Positions 1 through 5,914 of a DNA stretch of 9,329 bases are shown here, one piece after another. The translations under genes and the position numbers were made by a program. The stretch's first letter is position 1. Every line of letters begins with the position of its first letter. The stretch comes from an uncultured Ruminococcus sp. GTDB taxonomy: Bacteria; Bacillota; Clostridia; Oscillospirales; Ruminococcaceae. The stretch spans positions 1 through 9,329 of the forward strand of contig URTF01000079.1 of NCBI GenBank assembly GCA_900550695.1, written 5' to 3'. The notes under the pieces are model-generated. The model saw nothing but the letters and a program-made list of their open reading frames with translations, made no database searches and was not told the origin of the DNA.

Positions 1-180
1 AAATGTGAATTGCGCTTATTCTTTATGTTCGGAACAACTATCCTCGGCAAATAAATGTGAGGAGCAAGGCGACGAGCGTTTAGCGCCGACGGAATATGAA
101 TGGCTGTTCTTCTTTTAGCATCAAGTCATAAAATTCTTCTTCGTCAATATGCATAAATGCAATATACTTTTTTCAACAGA
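1..180. other. left-edge stretch without a supported gene
   Basis: I see no convincing gene here. On the plus strand one frame is open from the window edge to a TAA at 52-54 (17 codons), which could be the tail of a gene lying to the left, but this is too short to judge. On the minus strand an ATG at 154 opens 24 codons ending at 80-82, rich in Glu/Asp at its start and ending in four basic or aromatic residues. It has no Shine-Dalgarno sequence and sits just past the adhE terminator, so I do not call it. The octamer aaatgtga occurs at 1-8 and again at 53-60. GGCG (68-71) and CGCC (84-87) could pair weakly. Confidence 0.4.
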
Positions 181-212
181 CAAAAATCGCCTCCGTTTTC
201 ACAACGGAGGCG
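181..212 (-). terminator. intrinsic terminator of adhE
   Basis: A perfect 10-bp GC-rich stem (188-197 paired with 203-212) has a 5-nt loop. Read on the minus strand it is followed directly by ATTTTTG (187-181), the U-tract of a Rho-independent terminator. It starts about 45 nt downstream of the adhE stop codon and no other minus-strand gene lies between. The plus-strand side has no T-run, so it is probably one-directional. Confidence 0.88.
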
Positions 213-257
213 GTCAATATTAGCTTTTATGCTGCTAACGGATTATTTGCCGGTAAA

Positions 258-2897
258 TTATTTACCATAGTATGCAAGTCTGAGGAGTTCCTTGAGCTCG
301 TCAATTCTTGGGAGTCTTGGGTTAGCAGTTGTACACTGGTCATCGAATGCCTTGTATGCGAGCATTTCAATTGCATTGTCGTATACCTTAGGATCGATGT
401 AGGATCTGCTGTCTGTCTTGCCTGCTTCGGAAATGGAGAGAGGAATGTTAACTTCCTTCATGAGCTTTCTTACTGCTTCGGCAAGTGCCTTTACGCCCTG
501 CTCAACTGTTGCGTTCTGAGGAACGAAGCCCATGAGCTTAGCGATCTCAGCATAACGCTCAGGAGCGATATAGTGATCGTACTTAGGCCATGCAGCGAAC
601 TTTGTAGGTGTCTGCTGACCGTTGTATTCGATAACGTGTGGGAGGAGGTATGCGTTTGCAAGTCCGTGAGGAATGTGGAACTCACCGCCGAGCTTATGAG
701 CGAGGGAGTGGTTTACACCGAGGAATGCGTTTGTGAATGCCATACCTGCGATACAGGAAGCATTGTGCATCTTCTCTCTTGCAAGCTTATCAGCTGTCTT
801 GTAGGAATCAGGGAGATACTCAAATACGAGCTTGATAGCGTGGAGTGCGAGAGCGTCTGTATAGTCTGTTGCAAGAACAGAAACGTAAGCTTCGATAGCG
901 TGTGTGAGAACGTCAAGTCCTGTGAATGCTGTGGAAGCCTTAGGAACTGTGTAAACGAACTCAGGGTCAACGATAGCGATATCAGGAGTGAGCTCGTAGT
1001 CAGCGAGAGGATACTTCATGTTCTTGGACTTATCGGAAATTACTGCGAAGGAAGTAACTTCAGAACCTGTACCGGAAGTTGTAGGTACGCAGACAAGCTT
1101 AGCCTTCTTACCCATCTTCGGGAACTTGTAAACTCTCTTACGGATATCCATGAACTTCTGTGCCATGCCGATGAAGTCTGCGTCTGGGTTCTCATAGAAG
1201 AGCCACATTGCCTTTGCAGCGTCCATTGCGGAACCGCCGCCGATAGCAACGATGCAGTCAGGCTGGAAGGAGTTCATAACACCTGTACCCTTACGAACTG
1301 TTGTAAGGTCAGGATCAGGCTCAACTTCGCTGAAGATCTCGATAACAGGGTGATTTTCGTTCTTATTGAGCTGATATGTGAGTCTGTCAACATAGCCGAA
1401 CTGAACCATTCCGGGGTCAGCTACGATCATAACTCTGTGGATCTCAGGCATCTTAGCGAGGTACTGAACAGCGCCCGGTTCGAAGTAGATCTTTTCAGGA
1501 ACCTTGAACCACTGCATGTTAAGTCTTCTCTTAGCGATCTTCTTAACGTTGATGAGGTTCTTAGCTGTAACGTTCTCGGAAACGGAGTTCTTACCGTAAG
1601 AACCGCAGCCGAGTGTAAGTGAAGGAGCCATGGAGTTGTAAACGTCACCGATAGCACCGAAGGATGCAGGAGAGTTAACAACGATACGGCTTGCATTCAT
1701 TGATTCGCCGTAGAGGTCAGCGAGTTCATCATCAGATGTGTGGATAACTGCTGTATGACCTGCACCGTGCTTGAGCATTTCCTTACAAAGCTCAAAAGCA
1801 TGCTCGTGTGTATCGGACTTAACAACTGCGAGTACAGGAGAAAGCTTTTCGAGTGCGAGAGGATACTTGTTAGCATCTGTGCCGCCGATCTCAACGCAGA
1901 GTACCTTTGTTTCCTTAGGAATTGTGATGCCTGCCTTTTCAGCGATCTGCCAAGGATACTGACCAACGACCCAAGGACGTACAGCCATCTTTTCTGTGTC
2001 AATAATTGTATCCTGGATCTTCTGAACCTCATCGGGCTTTGCAAAATAGCAGCCGTGATACTTCATGAATCCAACAGCCTCATCATAGATCTCCTGATCG
2101 ATGATAGCAGCCTGCTCGGATGCGCAGATCATACCGTTATCGAAGGACTTGGAAAGAATGAGGTCGTTAACAGCCTGCTTAACGTTTGCAGACTTTTCGA
2201 TATAGCAAGGTGTGTTGCCGGGGCCAACGCCGAGTGCAGGCTTACCTGCGGAATAAGCAGCCTTTACCATTCCGGGGCCGCCTGTTGCGAGGATAGTTGC
2301 AACGTCGGGGTGGTTCATGAGAAGACCTGTTGCTTCGATGGAAGGATATTCGATCCACTGAATGCAGTTTTCGGGAGCGCCTGCCTTGATAGCAGCGTCA
2401 CGAACGATCTCAGCAGCTCTCTTGGAGCACTGCTGTGCGGATGGGTGGAAACCGAAGATGATCGGGTTTCTGGTCTTCATACAGATGATAGACTTGAACA
2501 TTGTTGTGGAAGTCGGGTTTGTTGTAGGTGTAACACCGCAGACGATTCCGAGAGGTTCAGCGACCTCAACGTAGCTTTCATCGATGTTGTCTTCGATGAT
2601 GCCAACTGTCTTTTCGTGCTTGATGGAGTGCCAGATGTACTCTGTGGAGAAGATGTTCTTTGTAACCTTATCCTCGTAGATACCTCTGCCTGTTTCTTCG
2701 ATAGCCATCTTTGCGAGTTCGCTCTGAGCGGAAAGACCTGCAAGAGCCATAGCCTCTGTGATCTTGTCGACCTGAGCCTGATCAAGCTTCATGAATTCTT
2801 CAAGAGCTTTCTTTGCGTTAGCAACAAGGCCGTTGATCATTTCAGCGGTTTCAACCTTTGGTGCTTCAGCAGCTGCGGTAGTTTTCTTGTCTGCCAT
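258..2897 (-). CDS. adhE: bifunctional acetaldehyde-CoA / alcohol dehydrogenase AdhE
   Basis: Cytoplasmic enzyme that reduces acetyl-CoA to acetaldehyde and then to ethanol, regenerating two NAD+ per acetyl-CoA during fermentation. The 879 residues match the full-length family (about 860-890). The N-terminal aldehyde dehydrogenase half (about 15-440) has the catalytic Cys in DNGMICASEQ (C258) and the GVGPGN segment near 223. A linker (about 440-462) leads to the C-terminal iron-dependent alcohol dehydrogenase half, with GGGSAMDAAK (from 553), SGTGSEVTSF (from 608) and the expected iron ligands D662 and H666 (GLDVLTHAIEAY), H730 (VNHSLAH) and H744 (HIPHG). No key residue is missing. I chose the ATG at 2897 because GGAGG (2908-2912) lies 10 nt before it. 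A TTG two codons upstream, at 2903, would be only 4 nt away. The gene is probably monocistronic, with its own Rex-controlled promoter and terminator. Proteins of this family usually assemble into helical spirosomes. Confidence 0.97.
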   Translation of the reverse strand: MADKKTTAAAEAPKVETAEMINGLVANAKKALEEFMKLDQAQVDKITEAMALAGLSAQSELAKMAIEETGRGIYEDKVTKNIFSTEYIWHSIKHEKTVGIIEDNIDESYVEVAEPLGIVCGVTPTTNPTSTTMFKSIICMKTRNPIIFGFHPSAQQCSKRAAEIVRDAAIKAGAPENCIQWIEYPSIEATGLLMNHPDVATILATGGPGMVKAAYSAGKPALGVGPGNTPCYIEKSANVKQAVNDLILSKSFDNGMICASEQAAIIDQEIYDEAVGFMKYHGCYFAKPDEVQKIQDTIIDTEKMAVRPWVVGQYPWQIAEKAGITIPKETKVLCVEIGGTDANKYPLALEKLSPVLAVVKSDTHEHAFELCKEMLKHGAGHTAVIHTSDDELADLYGESMNASRIVVNSPASFGAIGDVYNSMAPSLTLGCGSYGKNSVSENVTAKNLINVKKIAKRRLNMQWFKVPEKIYFEPGAVQYLAKMPEIHRVMIVADPGMVQFGYVDRLTYQLNKNENHPVIEIFSEVEPDPDLTTVRKGTGVMNSFQPDCIVAIGGGSAMDAAKAMWLFYENPDADFIGMAQKFMDIRKRVYKFPKMGKKAKLVCVPTTSGTGSEVTSFAVISDKSKNMKYPLADYELTPDIAIVDPEFVYTVPKASTAFTGLDVLTHAIEAYVSVLATDYTDALALHAIKLVFEYLPDSYKTADKLAREKMHNASCIAGMAFTNAFLGVNHSLAHKLGGEFHIPHGLANAYLLPHVIEYNGQQTPTKFAAWPKYDHYIAPERYAEIAKLMGFVPQNATVEQGVKALAEAVRKLMKEVNIPLSISEAGKTDSRSYIDPKVYDNAIEMLAYKAFDDQCTTANPRLPRIDELKELLRLAYYGK

Positions 2898-2907
2898 TTT
2901 CAAATTT

Positions 2908-2912
2908 CCTCC
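2908..2912 (-). promoter_or_regulatory. adhE ribosome binding site that decides the start
   Basis: GGAGG on the minus strand lies 10 nt before the ATG at 2897 and 4 nt before the in-frame TTG at 2903. The spacing and codon favour ATG, giving an N-terminus of MADKK. Confidence 0.75.
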
Positions 2913-2984
2913 CGATTTGATTTTTAGGTTTAGCGCATTTCTGCGTTTTTCCCTATATTAAATTAATAATTCTGGGCATTTTCT

Positions 2985-3012
2985 TCGGGGTCAGAGGATA
3001 CTTCTTCCCCGA
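2985..3012 (-). promoter_or_regulatory. hairpin at the predicted 5' end of the adhE mRNA
   Basis: TCGGGG (2985-2990) and CCCCGA (3007-3012) form a 6-bp stem. An inner 3-bp helix, AGA (2993-2995) with TCT (3003-3005), could extend it. GGGTC (2988-2992) with GACCC (3011-3015) is a competing pairing. The predicted transcript starts near 3015, so this structure would sit at the very 5' end of a leader of about 118 nt. A small CGCA-GAAA-TGCG tetraloop hairpin (2934-2945) lies further down the same leader. A role in mRNA stability is plausible but inferred. Confidence 0.4.
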
Positions 3013-3021
3013 CCCATTAAT

Positions 3022-3050
3022 ATAATATCACATTGTTAAAGTTTTGTCAA
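3022..3050 (-). promoter_or_regulatory. sigma-A type promoter of adhE
   Basis: On the minus strand a perfect -35 TTGACA (3050-3045) and a -10 TATTAT (3027-3022) are separated by exactly 17 bp. The start of transcription should be near 3015, about 118 nt ahead of the adhE ATG. This is the best promoter match that I can see in the window. Confidence 0.8.
3033..3050. promoter_or_regulatory. Rex-like operator over the adhE promoter
   Basis: The 18-bp plus-strand sequence TTGTTAAAGTTTTGTCAA fits the Rex consensus TTGTTAA-N4-TTAACAA. The left half is perfect and the right half has two mismatches. It covers the -35 and most of the spacer, so a bound repressor would block RNA polymerase. Rex is the NADH/NAD+-sensing repressor of fermentation genes in Gram-positive bacteria, and adhE is a classical target in clostridia. 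The rex gene itself is not in this window. Confidence 0.7.
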
Positions 3051-3112
3051 TACCGATACATTAATTTTTTTTGGATTTATATGAATTATTTTGTAAATGG
3101 GAACGTTTTCTT

Positions 3113-3153
3113 CCGCATTATTCCAAACAGCTTGAATGACTGTTTGAAAGCGG
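3113..3153. other. extended hairpin between the metal regulator and adhE
   Basis: TTCCAAACAG (3121-3130) pairs with 3140-3149 (10 bp including one G-T wobble, 9-nt loop). An outer CCGC/GCGG helix (3113-3116 with 3150-3153) closes it. It lies 25 nt downstream of the regulator's stop codon. Read on the minus strand no T-run follows. The T-rich side (ATATTTTT, 3154-3161) is on the plus strand, so as an intrinsic terminator it faces the wrong way for that gene. It may protect the 3' end or terminate weakly. The rest of the 2904-3177 gap holds only the adhE control region. Confidence 0.4.
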
Positions 3154-3177
3154 ATATTTTTCCATAAAATAACAGCA

Positions 3178-3549
3178 TTATGCTTTTCTTTTTTCGATGT
3201 CTGCTTTGAGCTTTGCAAATACCTCATCGCTGAAATCGTGTTCGAGACGGCAGGCATTTTCGGCTGCCGATCCTTCGTCAACGCCGATGCTGACGAGCCA
3301 CTCGGTAAGGACGGTATGGCGCTCGTAGATGCGTTCCGCCTGCTTTTTGCCGTCCTCGGTGAGGGATATATAACCGTTCTTGTCAACGGTTATGAAGCCG
3401 CCGTTTTTCAGCAGACCGACCGCTCTTGAAACGCTCGGCTTTGAAAGCTCCATTTCACGGGCGATATCGACCGAACGAACGTCGTTTCTCTTGCTTAAAA
3501 TAAGTATGGTTTCGAGGTAATCTTCCCCCGACCGTCTTAATCTTGCCAT
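3178..3549 (-). CDS. DtxR/MntR-family metal-dependent transcriptional repressor
   Basis: A 123-residue DNA-binding repressor that should sense Mn2+ or Fe2+ and switch off metal uptake genes. A winged helix-turn-helix covers about residues 5-65 (VRSVDIAREMELSKPSVSRA as the HTH core), followed by a dimerisation and metal-binding domain. There is no C-terminal SH3-like domain, so it is the short MntR-sized class. Comparing with family members from memory, candidate metal ligands are D10 and E13 (GEDYLE), H78 (ERH), C100, E103 and H104 (ACRLEH). D10 is MntR-like, whereas C100 sits where Bacillus MntR has Glu and DtxR/IdeR have Cys, so metal preference is uncertain. AGGAGG lies about 7 nt ahead of the ATG, confirming the start. 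It follows the CLC gene across a repeat array. No metal transporter lies in the window, so the target is unknown. Confidence 0.9.
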   Translation of the reverse strand: MARLRRSGEDYLETILILSKRNDVRSVDIAREMELSKPSVSRAVGLLKNGGFITVDKNGYISLTEDGKKQAERIYERHTVLTEWLVSIGVDEGSAAENACRLEHDFSDEVFAKLKADIEKRKA

Positions 3550-3567
3550 TAAAAAACCTCCTCTTTT

Positions 3568-3710
3568 CAGTTAACAGTTTACAGTTAACAGTTATCAGTT
3601 GTCAGAATACAGTTAACTATTAACAATCGTCAATTGTCAACTATTAACTATTAACTATTAACTATTAACTATTAACTATTAACTATTAACTATTAACTGT
3701 CAACTGTCAA
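3568..3710. repeat. heptamer tandem array 1 (CAGTTAA / CTATTAA)
   Basis: 7-bp units run almost in phase through the whole gap between the CLC gene and the regulator. On the plus strand, seven CAGTTNN-like units (3568-3616, one degenerate) are followed by mixed units (3617-3640), eight perfect CTATTAA copies (3641-3696) and two CTGTCAA copies (3697-3710). CAGTTAA-type and CTATTAA-type units are close to reverse complements, so the array flips polarity and can fold on itself. Its low-coordinate end stops about 5 bp from the regulator's Shine-Dalgarno, and its other end supplies the TGA stop of the CLC gene (3707-3709). There are no unique spacers and no coding capacity, so this is not a CRISPR. 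Confidence 0.95.
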
Positions 3711-4999
3711 TTGTTGTGGTGCTTTACGGGCTTTGCCTTGGACTGGTGGAATTTCTGTGCGCTGTAGAGTCCCGTGTAGCCCGAAAGCATATAGCTTATT
3801 GCGATAGCGGCTGCGTAGAAAGGCAGTCCGTTCATGCCGAAAAGCTCGCAGCTCAGAATTATCGAAGCGAACGGGCAGTTCGTAACGCCGCAGAATACTG
3901 CGATAAGTCCGACTGCTGCGCCGAATGACGGGTCAAGTCCGATAAGTCCGCCGAAAACGCAGCCGAACGTTGAGCCGACAAAGAAGCTCGGCACGATCTC
4001 GCCGCCCTTGAAGCCGCAGCCGAGGGTGAGTGCCGTAAAGAGCATTTTCAGCAGGAAAGCCATTGGGTCGGCATTGCCCGTGAACGTGCGCTTTATAACG
4101 TCCATGCCTGCGCCGTTGTAATCGGTAGTTCCGAGGAGAACGGTCAGGATGGCTACGATAAGTCCGCCCGCTGCGACACGGAAATATGGGTTCTTGATAT
4201 ATTTTGCATATAATTCGCCCGATTTATGTATAACGCTGCAAAAAAGTACGCTTACTGCCGCACACGCTATACCGAGGACGATAACGAGGAGCATCTGAAC
4301 TGCATTTTCCGCAGAAAGGGTCGGAACTCCGCTGACGATGAAGCTTTCAGCCTCTGCACCGAGTGCCTTTGCGGTCATTGCCGAGGTCACGCCCGATATC
4401 ATACACGGAACGAGTGCGGAATACTGCGCCGCCGCAACGATAGTGACTTCGACCGCAAAGACCGCCGAAGCAACGGGCGTTCCGAACAGAGCCGCAAAGC
4501 CTGCGCTCATACCACACATTATCAGTGTCGAGCCGTCATGCTCGTCCATTTTGAAAAGCTTTTTCAGCGGCGAAACGAGCGCTCCGCCTATCTGGAGAGC
4601 CGCTCCCTCACGTCCTGCCGAACCTCCGAAGAGGTGCGTGATGAACGTTGCGATGAAGATGAGCGGTGCCTGACGGAATTTTACCTCCGACTCCGCTCTT
4701 GCGGCGAGGATTATCGTATTTGTGCCTTTATCATCGGACATTTTCGTGATATTGTAGACGAAAACGAGCAGCAGACCTGCTATCGGCAGAAGAAGCACCA
4801 TAAAAGGGTGACCCGTGCGGAAGGTTGTTGCAAAGCTGAGTGCTTTTCCGAACAGTGCGCCGACAACGCCCACCGCAAGTCCGACGATAATGGACGGAAT
4901 GAACCATTTTGCGAATGAGAGCGAAATTCGCCCATAGCTGTTGCCCTTTATCCTTTCAATAAGGGTCAGCTTTTCGGTATTTTCAATTTTTTCTTCCAT
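3707..4999 (-). CDS. CLC-family anion transporter / ion channel (CLC-F-like features)
   Basis: Multi-span membrane protein of 430 residues, the size of bacterial CLC exchangers without CBS domains, which move Cl- or F- against H+. Clear family marks are FGGSAGREGAALQ (gating Glu E131 in GREGA), CGMSAGFAALFGTPVASAVFAVE, GCGFKGGEIVPSFF (E334) and GYTGLYSAQ near the C-terminus (Y412 at the usual filter Tyr). It is unlike the E. coli chloride exchanger: the GSGIP filter is replaced by G92-T-N-T-I, and the second residue of the Glu pair after FAV is Val (V185) where the internal proton Glu is expected. As I recall, CLC-F proteins share these traits and the E-x-T-P motif, where this protein has E-I-V-P. 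I chose the ATG at 4999, with GGAG 5 nt upstream. The upstream in-frame ATG at 5020 lies inside a hairpin without a Shine-Dalgarno. The stop lies within the adjoining heptamer array. The substrate is unproven. Confidence 0.88.
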   Translation of the reverse strand: MEEKIENTEKLTLIERIKGNSYGRISLSFAKWFIPSIIVGLAVGVVGALFGKALSFATTFRTGHPFMVLLLPIAGLLLVFVYNITKMSDDKGTNTIILAARAESEVKFRQAPLIFIATFITHLFGGSAGREGAALQIGGALVSPLKKLFKMDEHDGSTLIMCGMSAGFAALFGTPVASAVFAVEVTIVAAAQYSALVPCMISGVTSAMTAKALGAEAESFIVSGVPTLSAENAVQMLLVIVLGIACAAVSVLFCSVIHKSGELYAKYIKNPYFRVAAGGLIVAILTVLLGTTDYNGAGMDVIKRTFTGNADPMAFLLKMLFTALTLGCGFKGGEIVPSFFVGSTFGCVFGGLIGLDPSFGAAVGLIAVFCGVTNCPFASIILSCELFGMNGLPFYAAAIAISYMLSGYTGLYSAQKFHQSKAKPVKHHNN

Positions 5000-5004
5000 A
5001 AAAA

Positions 5005-5008
5005 CTCC
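5005..5008 (-). promoter_or_regulatory. CLC gene ribosome binding site that decides the start
   Basis: GGAG on the minus strand, 5 nt before the ATG at 4999, is the only Shine-Dalgarno-like site near the two candidate starts. The ATG at 5020 has none. Confidence 0.55.
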
Positions 5009-5015
5009 AAAACCA

Positions 5016-5046
5016 GGCATAAAACGTTATTCGGGCGTTTTATGCC
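5016..5046 (-). terminator. hairpin between speB and the CLC gene, probable terminator
   Basis: GGCATAAAACG (5016-5026) and CGTTTTATGCC (5036-5046) form a perfect 11-bp stem with a 9-nt loop. On the minus strand it is followed by TGGTTTTGGAGTTTTT, which is T-rich but also contains the CLC ribosome binding site. A smaller hairpin (AGGGG 5055-5059 with CCCCT 5064-5068, 4-nt loop) lies just before it, directly after the speB stop. The likely role is partial termination of the polyamine transcript, with read-through setting CLC expression. A purely structural leader for the CLC mRNA is the alternative. Confidence 0.55.
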
Positions 5047-5068
5047 GAAATTACAGGGGAAAGCCCCT

Positions 5069-5914
5069 TTAGGACAGCATCAGAAGCAGCTCACGGAGAA
5101 GCTTGCAGCAGAGCGCTGTCGAGATGCCGCTCGGGTCATACGGCGGCGAAAGCTCGTTCATATCTGCGCCGACGATGTTAAGACCTTTCATTTTCATAAG
5201 CGCAGCCAGAAGCTCGGTGTAACGCACACCGCCTGCTTCGGGAGTACCCGTTCCGGGGAATTCGGACGGGTCGAGAACGTCCATATCTATCGTAAGGTAG
5301 ACATTTTTGCCCTTTAAATCTGCGACCATACTGTCGATGCCGTCAAGGCTGAACTGGGTCATTACAGTATGCTCCTTGGCGAAAGCGAACTCGGTGCGCT
5401 CGCCGCTTCTTATGCCGTGCTGATAGATATGCTTTTCACCGACAAGCTCATAGCAGCGGCGCATTACGCAGGCATGGGAATTCTTCACTCCGAGATAATC
5501 GTCACGGAGATCAGCGTGAGCGTCAAACTGGACGATGTAGAGGTCGTCGAACTTTTCCTTGACGGCTCTTACTGCGCCAAGTGTTACAAGGTGTTCGCCG
5601 CCGAGCATAAGCGGCATTTTTCCGTCAGTGAGAATTTCTCCCGTCAGCTCCGTTATCTGGTCGAGCGCAAGGTCGGACGAGCCTATGCAAAGCTCGATGT
5701 CCCCTGCGTCATAGTATGTATAGTCGGTGAGGTCCTTGTCCTGATAGGGCGAATAGGTTTCGATGCCGTAGCTTTCCTGACGGATAGCCTTTGCACCGAA
5801 GCGTGTGCCGGGACGGTAGGAAGTCGTACTGTCGAACGGTGCGCCGAAAATGACTATCTTCGAGCGGTCATATTCGCCGTCACAAGCGATAAAAGCGTTT
5901 CTTTCAGACTGCAT
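5069..5914 (-). CDS. speB: agmatinase SpeB (arginase/ureohydrolase family)
   Basis: Cytoplasmic binuclear manganese enzyme that hydrolyses agmatine to putrescine and urea. The 281 residues match the short agmatinases of Firmicutes and archaea. All metal-binding signatures are present: GGEH (105-108), DAHADLR (131-137) and IDMDVLDP (209-216), together with the N-terminal GAPFDSTTSYRPGTRFG substrate-loop region (24-40). The start is the ATG at 5914. AAGGAG, inside the end of speE, lies 10 nt upstream, whereas an in-frame TTG at 5920 is only 4 nt from it. The gene overlaps speE by 11 nt, so the two are probably translationally coupled. Adjacent speA and speE support agmatinase over arginase or guanidinobutyrase, although the family alone does not fix the substrate. 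Confidence 0.94.
   Translation of the reverse strand: MQSERNAFIACDGEYDRSKIVIFGAPFDSTTSYRPGTRFGAKAIRQESYGIETYSPYQDKDLTDYTYYDAGDIELCIGSSDLALDQITELTGEILTDGKMPLMLGGEHLVTLGAVRAVKEKFDDLYIVQFDAHADLRDDYLGVKNSHACVMRRCYELVGEKHIYQHGIRSGERTEFAFAKEHTVMTQFSLDGIDSMVADLKGKNVYLTIDMDVLDPSEFPGTGTPEAGGVRYTELLAALMKMKGLNIVGADMNELSPPYDPSGISTALCCKLLRELLLMLS

Noticed and set aside
80..154. A 24-residue minus-strand peptide downstream of the adhE terminator
   Set aside because: It has no ribosome binding site or promoter, and is too short to judge without conservation data.
573..2927. Two long plus-strand open frames (349 and 395 codons) antisense to adhE
   Set aside because: They lie wholly opposite a confidently identified adhE, have odd Cys/Val/Ser-rich composition, no recognisable domain and no ribosome binding site. 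They are shadows of the biased adhE codon usage.
2953..2979. An 8-codon leader peptide in the adhE leader (ATG at 2979, minus strand, ending in TAG)
   Set aside because: It has no convincing Shine-Dalgarno, no run of regulatory codons and no terminator or antiterminator pair after it.
3036..3386. A 116-codon minus-strand frame overlapping the metal regulator
   Set aside because: It is another frame of the regulator gene extended into the non-coding gap, without homology or a start signal.
3568..3710. MntR/DtxR operator in the regulator's upstream gap
   Set aside because: The palindromic look comes from the heptamer units. No sequence there resembles the known operator consensus more than its neighbours do.
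4999..5090. Fluoride (crcB) riboswitch ahead of the CLC gene, prompted by CTGATGCTGTCCTAA
   Set aside because: That string is the end of speB coding sequence. The order and conserved pseudoknot elements of the motif are missing, and the 69-nt gap is taken up by two simple hairpins.
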